DNA from: Stenotrophomonas maltophilia
Lineage (GTDB): Bacteria > Pseudomonadota > Gammaproteobacteria > Xanthomonadales > Xanthomonadaceae
NCBI GenBank assembly: GCA_009912235.1
Contig: WNDS01000002.1
Span: 124,001-188,000 of the forward strand
DNA length: 64,000 nt
Direction of reading: 5' to 3'
The notes under the pieces are model-generated. The model was not told the origin of the DNA. It ran no database searches and saw only the letters and a list, made by a program, of their open reading frames with translations. The position numbers were made by a program, and so were the translations under genes. Shown in pieces: positions 1 through 8,542 of this stretch (its first letter is position 1; every line of letters starts with the position of its first letter).

Positions 1-348
<348 letters not shown>

Positions 349-643
349 GGCGTGATTGGGTTCCAACAGGCGCCCAGAGGGCGTACTCATTGTGGATGTC
401 AGGTCAGCCAGCACCTCAAGCCATTGATTTCAAAAGAATTCAATGAGGCCAAGGGTGACGCAATGGAATGAGTATAACGGCGCGAATGTTCCACGGGCGG
501 GATGACGGGCGCGCAGGGCGCTTGGAAGGGGGCCGGATGTCGCATCGGGCCCGGAGCGACGGCGCTTTCAGGCCCCCACCAGAGCGCAAGTTATTGATAT
601 TTATTGATTAGCAGACTCGTCGAAGCACAGCGCAACAGGACCC
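349..643. other. Divergent intergenic region between smc and the first DUF1963-like gene
   Basis: This 295-bp stretch has no convincing gene. Its right part (about 590-612) is A/T-rich, with two close copies of TTATTGAT, and could carry the promoter of the rightward gene. The part near 425-480 is also A/T-rich for this genome and may serve smc. No SMAG palindrome is present. Confidence 0.5.
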
Positions 644-1246
644 GTGCAGGATGAATGGATGTATCGACCGCTGGCGTTTGCCCCCACCCATGACGACGTG
701 ACAACGCCTCAGCTCGGAGGCAGCGCCTGGCTGGATGCCTGTACGCCCTGGCCGATCAGCACCAACGGCCGCCCCCTGCTTCACCTGGGCAGCTTTCCGG
801 CCACCTTCATTCAAGGCTGCATCACCGGACTGGAACTTGCGCCCGGACTGATCATCTCAATTTTTGCTTCATACATCGCCTCTGGTGGGCACAGAGTAGA
901 AGAAGCCATGAGTCACGGTGGTCGTGTGATTGCCCACGGGCCTGGGTGTGAACCGGCATGCCCTCCCTGTGCGCCACTTGCCCCACTTCGCATCTGTGCC
1001 GGTACGGCAATGGCTGAGGGCGAAGCACCTCACGGAATTTCAAAGATTGGCGGGCGGCCATGTTGGCTGCAGGATGACGAATCGGAGGGCCAGACATTCG
1101 TCCTTCAACTCGACGAATTCGATCTGGATAAGGCAGCGCCAACCCATCGAGGAATCCTGGTCGGCGGAATGGGCTATCTGTTGCTTGATCGCAACATTCA
1201 ATCAGCTTCGACGAACTGTGGTCGATTCGTCATCCAGACGACGTGA
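644..1246 (+). CDS. DUF1963 (YwqG-like) family protein, copy 1
   Basis: A 200-residue protein of unknown function. It starts at GTG 644, with ATG 659 as an alternative. It keeps the two landmarks of DUF1963/YwqG-like proteins. The N-terminal block has LGGSAWLDACTPWP followed by GRPLLHLGSFP. The C-terminal block has KIGGRPCWLQDDE followed by a hydrophobic strand FVLQLDEF. It is a clear paralogue of the next gene: HRGILVGGMGYLLLDRNI versus HRGILAGGMGYLLLDRNI, and both end GRFVIQTT. No signal peptide or membrane segment is seen. Codon choice is less G/C-biased than in the neighbouring housekeeping genes, which suggests acquired DNA. Some DUF1963 genes sit beside toxin loci, so an immunity-like role is possible but unproven. 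Confidence 0.7.
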   Translation: MQDEWMYRPLAFAPTHDDVTTPQLGGSAWLDACTPWPISTNGRPLLHLGSFPATFIQGCITGLELAPGLIISIFASYIASGGHRVEEAMSHGGRVIAHGPGCEPACPPCAPLAPLRICAGTAMAEGEAPHGISKIGGRPCWLQDDESEGQTFVLQLDEFDLDKAAPTHRGILVGGMGYLLLDRNIQSASTNCGRFVIQTT

Positions 1247-1349
1247 GAGACGGCCGGGTCAGTTGCACGACCTCAACCAGCCATGACTCATCAGACCGGA
1301 CAAGAACCGGCCATCGCCGGCTCGGCCCTCAACACTGTTGGACTCATCC

Positions 1350-1937
1350 ATGTGCAGAGAACTTGTATTCGAACGTTTTGGCCAAGCTCCGGGCTGCGCA
1401 TTTCTGGGAGGCGCCCCGCACCTTTCGCCCGACACCCCTTGGCCTTGCGACGCCAAGGGGAAGCCGATGCTTCATCTTGCGAGCCTGCCTGCGCCCTTCA
1501 TTCAAACGCACGCCCCAGAGATCGCAATCAGAGCTCACCTCTGCGTGTCAATCTTCACGCCTTATGACGCTTTTGATGATGCCTACATCGAAACCGCTCT
1601 ACTGACTGGTGGCCGTGTCATCGCTTACGCGCCCCACGAACCCGGCGCAGACAGCGCAACGCCCTCTTTTGAACCGCGTCTGATCACCACCGCCGCAGCC
1701 TCCATCCCGGACGACGCCTACAACGGAATCGCCAAAATCGGTGCAACTCCTGCTTGGCTTCAGGATGACTGCAGTGAACGACGGGAGTTCATCCTCCAGA
1801 TCAACGGTTCCCGGTTGAACCGGGCAGCACCCACACATCGAGGCATCCTCGCCGGCGGGATGGGCTATCTGTTGCTTGATCGCAACATTCCCTCGCCTTC
1901 GACGGACTGCGGTCGATTCGTCATCCAGACCACTTGA
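1350..1937 (+). CDS. DUF1963 (YwqG-like) family protein, copy 2
   Basis: A tandem paralogue of the preceding gene, about 195 residues from ATG 1350; a TTG at 1338 would add four residues. It has FLGGAPHLSPDTPWP and GKPMLHLASLPAPFIQ in the N-terminal half, and KIGATPAWLQDD, EFILQING and HRGILAGGMGYLLLDRN in the C-terminal half. The 103-bp spacer between the copies holds no terminator. The two copies differ most in the middle, around residues 60-120, while the last 50 residues are nearly the same. That pattern fits duplication with diversification of one surface, or gene conversion of the 3' part. Function unknown; the family assignment is from visible motifs only. Confidence 0.7.
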   Translation: MCRELVFERFGQAPGCAFLGGAPHLSPDTPWPCDAKGKPMLHLASLPAPFIQTHAPEIAIRAHLCVSIFTPYDAFDDAYIETALLTGGRVIAYAPHEPGADSATPSFEPRLITTAAASIPDDAYNGIAKIGATPAWLQDDCSERREFILQINGSRLNRAAPTHRGILAGGMGYLLLDRNIPSPSTDCGRFVIQTT

Positions 1938-1946
1938 GAGCTGTCC

Positions 1947-2371
1947 ATGCAGATACAGATCAGCGGCCAGTATGGAGATTCGCAGTCAGACGCCCGTTTG
2001 CCCACTCCAGGCACAGTTGAATACCTGCTTCGACCGTCATGTGACGGGGAACCATCTTGAATCCGTCACCAGATTCGCAGTCGTCCTTCGGGTCGCCGGG
2101 ACGATCTGGGCATTCGAGTCGAATGGACCAGACCGCTTGAAGCTGTTTCTCAAAAGGCTGCGGCTGACCATGGATATGGCCTACGCCTGCCACCCTTGGA
2201 AAACGGGCACGTCGCTCAGGAGAATTGCCCCGACACGAGCAACTGCGGACAGATGCTGCCAGTGCACTCGCGGAATTTGAGCGCGACTTCCTGGGTGAGG
2301 CTGTCCAGCAGGAAGTGGTACAGGACCGATGGCAAGACAAGCATGGCTCGACCCTACATGTCCAACATTCG
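1947..2371 (+). pseudogene. Decayed small gene, protein-like pieces in three frames
   Basis: The roughly 500 bases between the second DUF1963 gene and rplI hold no intact gene, but three frames in turn give protein-like text. An ATG at 1947 starts MQIQISGQYGDSQSDARLP and continues to VEYLLRPS before a stop at 2058. Frame 1 then reads SVTRFAVVLRVAGTIWAFE, followed by PDRLKLFLKRLRLTMDMAY. The third frame ends with SALAEFERDFLGEAVQQEV, followed by VQDRWQDKHGSTLH. The simplest reading is one former gene of about 130-140 residues broken by two or more frameshifts. No family is recognised. The A/T content matches the DUF1963 pair, so it probably belongs to the same accessory patch. Confidence 0.35.
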
Positions 2372-2378
2372 CCCAAAA

Positions 2379-2410
2379 CAAAACGGGCACCCTTGCGGGC
2401 GCCCGTTTTG
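2379..2410 (-). terminator. Rho-independent terminator after rplI
   Basis: A 10-bp inverted repeat, CAAAACGGGC with GCCCGTTTTG, surrounds a 12-base loop. On the minus strand it lies 26 bases past the rplI stop, and the A-run on the plus strand supplies the U-tract. It closes the rpsF-rpsR-rplI operon. Confidence 0.8.
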
Positions 2411-2436
2411 GCGATACCAGGCCTTGCGGCGTGGGA

Positions 2437-2886
2437 TCAGGCTTCGGCCACGACCACAACCTTGACGGTGGTTTCCACGTCGGCGTGCAGGTGCACGATG
2501 ACGTCGTATTCACCGATGTTGCGGAAGGCACCTTCGCCCTGGATGACTTCGCTCTTGTTAAGCTCCAGGCCGGCAGCGGTGAAGGCTTCGGCGATTTCGC
2601 GCGCGCCCACCGAACCGTACAGCTTGCCTTCGGTCGAAGCATTGGCGGCGATGGTCACGCCCTGGCCTTCCAGCTTCGCCTTGCGGGCTTCGGCGTCGGC
2701 GTGGATCGCCTGGGCCTTGGCTTCGTATTCAGCGCGCTTGGCTTCGAACTCGGCCTTGTTGCTCTCGGTGGCCGGCACGGCCTTGCCCTGCGGCACGAGG
2801 AAGTTACGGCCGTAGCCCGGCTTGACGGTGACCAGGTCACCCAGGCCACCGAGGCTGGTGACCTTCTGCAGGAGGATCAGCTGCAT
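2437..2886 (-). CDS. rplI: 50S ribosomal protein bL9
   Basis: 149 residues, the standard length for bL9. The N-terminal RNA-binding domain opens [19 protein letters not shown] and has the signature [17 protein letters not shown]. The connecting helix is rich in Ala, Glu and Lys (residues 40-75), and the C-terminal domain includes [13 protein letters not shown]. bL9 sits at the base of the L1 stalk and limits frameshifting. It is the last gene of the rpsF-rpsR-rplI operon, 103 bp after rpsR, with a terminator just downstream. The order is the common one in proteobacteria (no priB is visible). Confidence 0.97.
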   Translation of the reverse strand: MQLILLQKVTSLGGLGDLVTVKPGYGRNFLVPQGKAVPATESNKAEFEAKRAEYEAKAQAIHADAEARKAKLEGQGVTIAANASTEGKLYGSVGAREIAEAFTAAGLELNKSEVIQGEGAFRNIGEYDVIVHLHADVETTVKVVVVAEA

Positions 2887-2989
2887 GGTAGTACTCCAGA
2901 AAAGTTATTCGTTAGCGAGACAGGCGCCCCGCAGCGATGGCTGTCCGAATAGCTGGCACAGCGGGCGGCGCGGGGCCGCCCACCGGGCA

Positions 2990-3220
2990 TCAGACGTCGT
3001 GGTTGTCGGTGTACGGAATCAGGGCCAGGAAGCGAGCGCGCTTGACGGCGGTCGCCAGCTGGCGCTGGTACTTCGACTTGGTACCGGTGACGCGGCTCGG
3101 CACGATCTTGCCGTTCTCGGTCAGGTACTGGCGCAGGGTGTTGAGATCCTTGTAGTCGATCTCCTTCACACCTTCAGCCGTGAACTTGCAGAACTTGCGG
3201 CGACGGAAGAACTTGGACAT
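2990..3220 (-). CDS. rpsR: 30S ribosomal protein bS18
   Basis: 76 residues starting [20 protein letters not shown], the typical basic bS18 with an RRRK cluster followed by FC. The core [20 protein letters not shown], then [20 protein letters not shown], is the family signature. bS18 binds with bS6 on the platform of the small subunit; the two genes are adjacent here (11-bp gap) and surely co-transcribed. Confidence 0.97.
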   Translation of the reverse strand: MSKFFRRRKFCKFTAEGVKEIDYKDLNTLRQYLTENGKIVPSRVTGTKSKYQRQLATAVKRARFLALIPYTDNHDV

Positions 3221-3231
3221 GTCAGTGCTCC

Positions 3232-3669
3232 TTAGGCGGCCGAAGCGGCGTCGTCGCCGGCATCGTTGTCAGCGGCGGGGGTGGTTTCGCCTTCTTCGTC
3301 GTCACGACGACGGCGCTCACCGCGCTCCGGCTTGTCACCCTTCTCGTCCTTGCTCTTCATGATCAGCGACTGCTCGGTGTCAGCCTCGTCACGCTTGATG
3401 ACCAGGTTGCGCAGCACGGCGTCGTTGAAGCGGAAGCTTTCCACCAGCTCGTTCAGCACGGCCTGGTCGACTTCGATGTTCAGCAGCACGTAGTGCGCCT
3501 TCACCAGGTTCTGGATCGGGTAGGCCAGCTGACGGCGGCCCCAGTCTTCCAGGCGGTGGATCTTGCAGTTGCCGTTCTCGACGATCGACTTGTAACGCTC
3601 GACCATGGCCGGAACCTGTTCGCTCTGGTCCGGGTGGACCAGGAACACGACTTCGTAATGACGACTCAT
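3232..3669 (-). CDS. rpsF: 30S ribosomal protein bS6
   Basis: 145 residues. It begins [19 protein letters not shown] and has the typical bS6 centre [20 protein letters not shown]. From about residue 100 it carries a long charged, disordered tail of alternating Lys/Glu/Arg/Asp, ending in Ala-rich sequence rather than the Glu-Glu end that RimK extends in E. coli. That makes RimK-type glutamylation at the terminus doubtful. First gene of the operon; the promoter should lie in 3670-3827. Confidence 0.96.
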   Translation of the reverse strand: MSRHYEVVFLVHPDQSEQVPAMVERYKSIVENGNCKIHRLEDWGRRQLAYPIQNLVKAHYVLLNIEVDQAVLNELVESFRFNDAVLRNLVIKRDEADTEQSLIMKSKDEKGDKPERGERRRRDDEEGETTPAADNDAGDDAASAA

Positions 3670-3827
3670 GTTTTTTCTACCTTTCGGATGTGGCCTTGCG
3701 GCCGGACAGCCCCCCGCCGTGGATACCGCGGTGGGGCAAGGATTCCCGTTAGGACGGCAGGAAGCCGCACATTATGGCGCAGATAGGGGGCGCAGGGCAA
3801 CCGGCTGGGCCAGGCCAGCTGAACCCG

Positions 3828-3850
3828 GCAGCGCCGGGCCGTGCCCGGCG
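3828..3850. repeat. SMAG-type palindrome with GCAG head
   Basis: GCAG followed by the palindromic core CGCCGGGCCGTGCCCGGCG. It is the S. maltophilia GTAG repeat with one change in the head. It lies between the rpsF promoter region and the 3' end of the Fe-S carrier gene. Confidence 0.7.
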
Positions 3851-3867
3851 GACGCGGAAACCGGCCC

Positions 3868-4206
3868 TCAGGCCTTGTCGGCGTCGGTGGTGAAGCTCTC
3901 GCCGCAGCCGCATTCAGCGGTGGCGTTGGGGTTGCTGAACGTGAAGGTGTCGCTCAGGCCGTGCTTGCCGAAGTCGATGACGGTGCCATCCACCAGCGCC
4001 AGGCTCTGGGCGTCGACGAAGATCTTCACCCCGTCCTGGTCGAACACGGTATCGCCCTCGCGCTGGTCGCGGGCCAGATCGGTGACGTGGCCCCAGCCGG
4101 AACAGCCGGTCTTGGTCACGCCAAAACGCAGGCCCAGCGCGCCGGGGGTCTGGGTGACGAAGCGCTGCACGCGCTCGAAGGCAATGGGGGTCAGGCTGAC
4201 GGCCAT
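3868..4206 (-). CDS. A-type iron-sulfur cluster carrier (IscA/ErpA/HesB family)
   Basis: 112 residues from ATG 4206. The three cluster ligands of the family are present at the classical positions: C35 in KTGCSGWGH, and C99 and C101 in ECGCGESF. The protein would accept an Fe-S cluster from the scaffold and pass it to apo-enzymes. The gene stands alone, divergent from asnS with a 127-bp spacer, not in an isc or suf operon. Spacing of the cysteines is exactly that of IscA. Whether it is functionally IscA, SufA or ErpA cannot be settled from sequence alone, so no symbol is given. A longer upstream ORF exists but the ATG chosen matches the family start. Confidence 0.88.
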   Translation of the reverse strand: MAVSLTPIAFERVQRFVTQTPGALGLRFGVTKTGCSGWGHVTDLARDQREGDTVFDQDGVKIFVDAQSLALVDGTVIDFGKHGLSDTFTFSNPNATAECGCGESFTTDADKA

Positions 4207-4333
4207 GGGGGGCTCCAGTGGTACGGGGACATTATAAGGAGGTGGCGGCCGAAGAAATGCCTCGCAAGCGGAACACTGCAACCGGTAAACTCCCGTGTTC
4301 ACAGATCGAGTCGATCAGCAGAGGATTCAAGTC

Positions 4334-5728
4334 ATGACGGTGGTCAGCGTTGAACATGCGCTTGCCGGGAAGATCCCGGAAGGCGGCGAAGTCACGGTAC
4401 GCGGTTGGGTGCGCACGGTGCGCGGCTCGGCGAATCTGGCCTTCGTGAACGTGACCGATGGCTCCTGCTTCGCCCCGATCCAGGTAGTGGCCACCGACGC
4501 GCTGGCCAACTTCGAAGAGATCAAGCGCCTGACCACCGGCTGCTCGCTGACGGCCACCGGCACGCTGGTGAAGTCGCAGGGCAAGGGCCAGTCGTTCGAG
4601 ATTCAGGCCAGTGCGGTCGAGGTGGTCGGCTGGGTCGAGGACCCGCTCACCTACCCCATCCAGCCCAAGCCGATGTCGCCGGAGTTCCTGCGCGAAGTGG
4701 CGCACCTGCGCCCGCGCACCAATCTGTTCGGCGCGGTCACCCGCATCCGCAACTGCCTGTCGCAGGCCGTGCACCGTTACTTCCACCAGAACGGTTACAA
4801 TTGGATCAGCACCCCGATCATCACCACCTCCGACGCCGAAGGTGCCGGCCAGATGTTCCGGGTCTCGACCCTGGACATGGCCAACCTGCCGCGCAACGAC
4901 AAGGGCGAGGTCGACTTCAGCCGCGATTTCTTCGGCAAGGAAACCTTCCTGACCGTGTCCGGCCAGCTCAACGTCGAGGCCTACTGCCTGGCGCTGAGCA
5001 AGGTCTACACCTTCGGCCCGACCTTCCGCGCCGAGAACAGCCATACGACGCGCCACCTGGTCGAGTTCTGGATGGTCGAGCCGGAGATCGCCTTCGCCGA
5101 CCTGGCCGAGAACGCCGCGGTTTCCGAGTCGTTCCTGAAGTACCTGTTCCGCGCGGTGCTGGACGAGCGCGCCGACGACCTGGCCTTCATCGCCGAGCGC
5201 GTGGACAAGAACGCGGTCACCAAGCTGGAAGCCTTCATCAACGCGCCGTTCGAGCGCATCGAGTACGGCGATGCCATCAAGCTGCTGCAGGCCTCGGACA
5301 AGAAGTTCGACTTCCCGGTGGAATGGGGCCTGGACCTGCAGACCGAGCACGAGCGCTGGCTGACCGAGGAACACGTCGGCCGCCCGGTGGTGGTGACCAA
5401 CTACCCCGAGCACATCAAGGCCTTCTACATGCGCCTGAACGACGACGGCAGGACCGTGGCCGCGATGGACGTGCTGGCCCCGGGCATCGGCGAGATCATC
5501 GGTGGCGCCCAGCGCGAAGAGCGCCTGGACGTGCTGGACGCGCGCATGGCGCAGTTCGGCCTGGACCGTGAGCACTACGGCTGGTACCGCGATTTCCGCC
5601 GCTACGGTTCGGTGCCGCATGCCGGCTTCGGGCTGGGCTTCGAGCGCCTGGTGGTCTACGTCTGCGGCCTGTCCAACATCCGCGATGCGATTCCCTACCC
5701 GCGCGCCCCGGGCAGCGCGGACTTCTAA
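4334..5728 (+). CDS. asnS: Asparaginyl-tRNA synthetase
   Basis: 464 residues from ATG 4334, the normal length of bacterial AsnRS. The N-terminal OB-fold (residues 10-115) binds the anticodon and contains [19 protein letters not shown]. The class II catalytic domain follows, with motif 2 in [34 protein letters not shown], and motif 3 in [16 protein letters not shown]. It charges tRNA-Asn with asparagine. It is the first gene of a rightward group; a 30-bp gap separates it from a small membrane protein gene. Confidence 0.97.
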   Translation: MTVVSVEHALAGKIPEGGEVTVRGWVRTVRGSANLAFVNVTDGSCFAPIQVVATDALANFEEIKRLTTGCSLTATGTLVKSQGKGQSFEIQASAVEVVGWVEDPLTYPIQPKPMSPEFLREVAHLRPRTNLFGAVTRIRNCLSQAVHRYFHQNGYNWISTPIITTSDAEGAGQMFRVSTLDMANLPRNDKGEVDFSRDFFGKETFLTVSGQLNVEAYCLALSKVYTFGPTFRAENSHTTRHLVEFWMVEPEIAFADLAENAAVSESFLKYLFRAVLDERADDLAFIAERVDKNAVTKLEAFINAPFERIEYGDAIKLLQASDKKFDFPVEWGLDLQTEHERWLTEEHVGRPVVVTNYPEHIKAFYMRLNDDGRTVAAMDVLAPGIGEIIGGAQREERLDVLDARMAQFGLDREHYGWYRDFRRYGSVPHAGFGLGFERLVVYVCGLSNIRDAIPYPRAPGSADF

Positions 5729-5758
5729 GCCCACCCGACCACGGAGGTACTGCACCGC

Positions 5759-6058
5759 ATGACCCTGTTCTTCGCCCTCTGTTTCGTTGGCGTGGCAGTG
5801 GCCGGGTTCAGTGCCTTCGTGATCTTCTGGCCGCTGACCCTGGTGCACGTGCGCGACCGCCACCCGGCGCTGGCCGCGCGCTTCGGCAGCGGTGCCTTCC
5901 TCAAGCCCGACGCGCTGGGCTGGCTGCTGCGGCGTGAATACCGCACGCAGCCGGACCGCTCGCTGACCGGGCTGGCGACCCCGGCCTGGGTGTCGCTGCT
6001 GACCCTGCTGGCTGGACTGGGCATGGCCGCCCTGCTCTGGCTGGCCTCGCTCTGGTGA
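5759..6058 (+). CDS. Small two-helix membrane protein, function unknown
   Basis: 99 residues with an N-terminal membrane segment (about 4-28, FFALCFVGVAVAGFSAFVIF) and a second at the C-terminus (about 74-97, VSLLTLLAGLGMAALLWLA). The stretch between is hydrophilic and basic (VRDRHPALAARFG, LLRREYRTQPDR). It follows asnS by 30 bp and abuts the next small gene, so all three are probably co-transcribed. No family is recognised. Confidence 0.65.
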   Translation: MTLFFALCFVGVAVAGFSAFVIFWPLTLVHVRDRHPALAARFGSGAFLKPDALGWLLRREYRTQPDRSLTGLATPAWVSLLTLLAGLGMAALLWLASLW

Positions 6059-6063
6059 TACAC

Positions 6064-6378
6064 ATGAATGACGATTCCGCTGCACGCGACAGCTGGTGGC
6101 TGGACAGCCTCGGCAACACCCTGATCTGGGCCCGCCTGCGGGTGCGCCCGGCCGGCACCGCCGAAGTGCTGGACAGCGACGGCAACACGCTGAGCTACGA
6201 CAGCGAAGACACCGCCCGCGCCCAGCTGTTCGACGCCGAGTTCGTCTCCTTCGACGGCCTGGACGAAGAAGATGCCCTGCTGCGCGGCTTCAGCCTGCAC
6301 GAGGTGCAGCCGCCGCACGCCGACAACGATGACGCACTGCGCGGACGCATGGTGCAGTCGCTGGGCGGGCGGGCCTGA
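6064..6378 (+). CDS. Small acidic cytoplasmic protein, function unknown
   Basis: 104 residues from ATG 6064; an in-frame GTG at 6055 overlaps the previous stop and is a possible alternative. The protein is rich in Asp and Glu (LDSDGNTLSYDSEDTA, FDGLDEEDALL) and has one Trp-rich start (DSWWLDSLGNTLIWARLRV). It has no signal peptide, membrane helix or recognised motif. Tight packing after the small membrane gene suggests the same transcript. It ends 10 bp before the PaiB-like gene. Confidence 0.6.
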   Translation: MNDDSAARDSWWLDSLGNTLIWARLRVRPAGTAEVLDSDGNTLSYDSEDTARAQLFDAEFVSFDGLDEEDALLRGFSLHEVQPPHADNDDALRGRMVQSLGGRA

Positions 6379-6388
6379 GCTCAGGCAC

Positions 6389-7027
6389 ATGTTCACCCCG
6401 CGCGCCTTCGCCGCGACCGACCTGCTCTGGCTGGACCGCCTGTTGGCGCGCGATCCGTTCGTGACCGTGCTGACCGCCGGCGCCGATGGCCTGCCCGAAC
6501 TGACCCGCCTGCCGGTGCTGTACCAGCGTGACGGCCAGCGCATCACCCTGCGCGGCCACTGGGCGCGCGCCAACCCGCAGGCGCGCCACGCCAGCCCGGC
6601 CAAGGTGCTGGTGGATGGCCCGCATGGCTATGTGTCGGCCAGCTGGTACCCGGACAAGGAAGCCGCCGCGCGCGTGCCGACCTGGAACTACGCGGCCGCC
6701 GAATTGCGCGGCACGCTGCAGCCGTTCGACGATGAAGACGCGCTGGCCGCGCTGGTCGGCGAGCTCAGTGACCACTTCGAAGCCAGTGTCGGCCAGGCCT
6801 GGCAGTTCGAGCCGCAACGCGACGACCACCGCCGCCAGCTGCGCGGCATCGTCGGCTTCCAGTTCCAGGTGAAGCAGGTGCAGCTGAAGCTCAAGCTGAG
6901 CCAGAACCACCCCGACGCCAACCAGCTGGCGGTCATCGCCGCCCTGGATCAGTTGCCGTCACCCCCTTCCATCGAGCTGGCGCAGTGGATGCGCTGGCAC
7001 CGCGACGAGGTCGCCACCGGCAGCTGA
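6389..7027 (+). CDS. FMN-binding negative transcriptional regulator, PaiB family
   Basis: 212 residues with the hallmarks of the PaiB/FMN-binding split-barrel fold: MFTPRAFAATD at the start, ITLRGHWARANPQ for the flavin pocket, and GYVSASWYPDKE followed by VPTWNYAAAELRGTL. The C-terminal IVGFQFQVKQVQLKLKLSQN with NHPDAN is the usual family ending. In Bacillus PaiB was named as a repressor of degradative-enzyme and sporulation genes. Related proteins elsewhere look like flavin-binding enzymes, so the regulator label is only by family. It lies between an uncharacterised small gene and the carbonic anhydrase. Confidence 0.85.
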   Translation: MFTPRAFAATDLLWLDRLLARDPFVTVLTAGADGLPELTRLPVLYQRDGQRITLRGHWARANPQARHASPAKVLVDGPHGYVSASWYPDKEAAARVPTWNYAAAELRGTLQPFDDEDALAALVGELSDHFEASVGQAWQFEPQRDDHRRQLRGIVGFQFQVKQVQLKLKLSQNHPDANQLAVIAALDQLPSPPSIELAQWMRWHRDEVATGS

Positions 7028-7100
7028 GCGCACACGCATCGTGCAGTGGCGCGGCCGGACCGGCCATGCCCTGCCCCACCCGACGCCAGGGACACCGACC

Positions 7101-7763
7101 ATGAAAGACATCCACAGGCTGCTGCAGAACAACCGCGAATGGGCCGACCGCATCGCCCGCGACGATCCGGAATTCTTCCAGGAGCTGGCCAAGCAGCAGC
7201 ACCCGCAATACCTGTGGATCGGCTGCTCCGATTCGCGCGTGCCGGCCAACCAGATCATCGGCATGGCACCGGGTGAAGTGTTCGTGCACCGCAACGTGGC
7301 CAACGTGGTGGCGCACAGCGACCTGAACTGCCTGAGCGTGGTGCAGTACGCCGTGGACCAGCTGAAGGTGAAGCACATCCTGATCGTGGGCCACTACGGC
7401 TGCGGCGGCGTGCATGCCTGCCTGCACAATACCCGCGTGGGCCTGGCCGACAACTGGCTGCGCCATGTGGGCGATGTGGTGCAGAAGCACCAGGGCATCC
7501 TCGATGCGATCGACGATGACGAGCTCAAGCACGCGCGCCTGTGCGAACTGAACGTGATCGAGCAGGTGGCCAACCTGTGCCGTTCCACCATCGTGCAGGA
7601 CGCCTGGGCACGTGGCCAGAAGCTGATGGTGCATGGCTGGGTCTACAGCCTGAAGGATGGCCGGGTGAGCGAGATGGGCATCGACGTGGGTGCCGCCGAA
7701 GAGCTCAAGCCCGCCTACGAAAAGGCCCTATCGTTCGTGCCGCGCCACGGCCGCCGCGACTGA
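7101..7763 (+). CDS. can: Beta-class carbonic anhydrase
   Basis: 220 residues. The zinc ligands of plant/Can-type beta-carbonic anhydrases are all visible at standard positions: C42 in [10 protein letters not shown]98 and C101 in VGHYGCGG, with the catalytic D44-R46 dyad. It interconverts carbon dioxide and bicarbonate for carboxylation reactions. The gene is preceded by a 73-bp gap and followed after 20 bp by the 3-hydroxyanthranilate dioxygenase gene, so it may be read into the kynurenine genes. The symbol is by similarity to E. coli Can. Confidence 0.93.
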   Translation: MKDIHRLLQNNREWADRIARDDPEFFQELAKQQHPQYLWIGCSDSRVPANQIIGMAPGEVFVHRNVANVVAHSDLNCLSVVQYAVDQLKVKHILIVGHYGCGGVHACLHNTRVGLADNWLRHVGDVVQKHQGILDAIDDDELKHARLCELNVIEQVANLCRSTIVQDAWARGQKLMVHGWVYSLKDGRVSEMGIDVGAAEELKPAYEKALSFVPRHGRRD

Positions 7764-7783
7764 CCCCTGCCCCGGAGCCCGCC

Positions 7784-8305
7784 ATGCTCGCCGCGCCGAT
7801 CAACCTGCACGCCTGGATCGAAGAAGACCGCCACCTGCTGAAACCACCGGTGGGCAACAAGATGATCGACAACGGCGACTTCATCGTGATGGTGGTGGGC
7901 GGGCCCAACTCGCGCACCGATTACCACTACGACGAAGGCCCGGAGTGGTTCTACCAGCTCGAAGGCGAGATGGTGCTGAAGGTGCAGGAAGACGGAGCGG
8001 TGCGCGATATTCCGATCCGCGCCGGCGAGATCTTCCTGCTGTCCGGCAAGGTGCCGCACTCGCCGCGCCGTCCGCCGGGCGGCATCGGCCTGGTGGTGGA
8101 GCGCAAGCGCCTGCCGCACGAGCAGGACGGCGTGATCTGGCACTGCGAACGCTGCAACCACAAGCTGCACGAGGAGTATTTCCCGCTGCAGAACATTGAA
8201 ACCGACCTGCCCAAGGTGTTCGCGCGTTACCAGGCCTCGATCGAGCTGCGTACCTGCAGCCAGTGCGGTCACGTGGACCCGTTGCCGGCGCCGGCCGCGG
8301 ACTGA
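7784..8305 (+). CDS. nbaC: 3-hydroxyanthranilate 3,4-dioxygenase
   Basis: 173 residues, a cupin-type non-haem iron dioxygenase that opens the ring of 3-hydroxyanthranilate to give the precursor of quinolinate (NAD synthesis). Iron ligands fit H48 and E54 ([13 protein letters not shown]) and H92 (KVPHSPRR). The C-terminus has the second, rubredoxin-like metal site of bacterial enzymes: C121xxC124 (HCERCNHK) and C158xxC161 (CSQCGH). It is separated from kynU by 237 bp filled with SMAG palindromes, yet the enzymes act in one pathway: kmo, kynU, then this one. Confidence 0.95.
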   Translation: MLAAPINLHAWIEEDRHLLKPPVGNKMIDNGDFIVMVVGGPNSRTDYHYDEGPEWFYQLEGEMVLKVQEDGAVRDIPIRAGEIFLLSGKVPHSPRRPPGGIGLVVERKRLPHEQDGVIWHCERCNHKLHEEYFPLQNIETDLPKVFARYQASIELRTCSQCGHVDPLPAPAAD

Positions 8306-8310
8306 ACGCT

Positions 8311-8470
8311 CGCCGGGCATGGCCCGGCGTTAACGTGCATTGCGGTTCCTGGTGCATCCGCCGGGCGTGACCCGGCGCTACCGGGCATTGCGGTTTCTGA
8401 TGCATCCGCCGGGCGTGGCCCGGCCCTACCGGGTGCGTGCTCTCCGGGTAGCGCCGGGCCACGCCCGGCG
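8311..8470. repeat. Array of four SMAG palindromes, first three in a 48-bp tandem repeat
   Basis: Palindromes lie at 8311-8329, 8359-8381, 8407-8429 and, in the opposite orientation, 8448-8470. The first three recur at exactly 48 bp, and the bases between them (GCATTGCGGTT, TGATGCATC and close variants) also match, so this part grew by tandem duplication. Cores are of the type CGCCGGGCGTGGCCCGGC with a CTAC tail or GTAG head. The array can fold as RNA hairpins between the haaO-type gene and kynU. Confidence 0.85.
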
Positions 8471-8542
8471 AGCGCACCGCGCGGCATCACGCATGCCCCA
8501 GGCGCTACACTGGCAGCCCCGTTGCAGCCTGTTGCCCGACCC

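Noticed and set aside
644..1937. The DUF1963 pair as part of a complete toxin-immunity locus
   Set aside because: No toxin or secretion gene is adjacent; only the immunity-like possibility is noted.
8311..8429. Three 48-bp units looking like a short CRISPR array
   Set aside because: The repeats include the spacers, cores are SMAG palindromes found elsewhere singly, and there is no cas gene.
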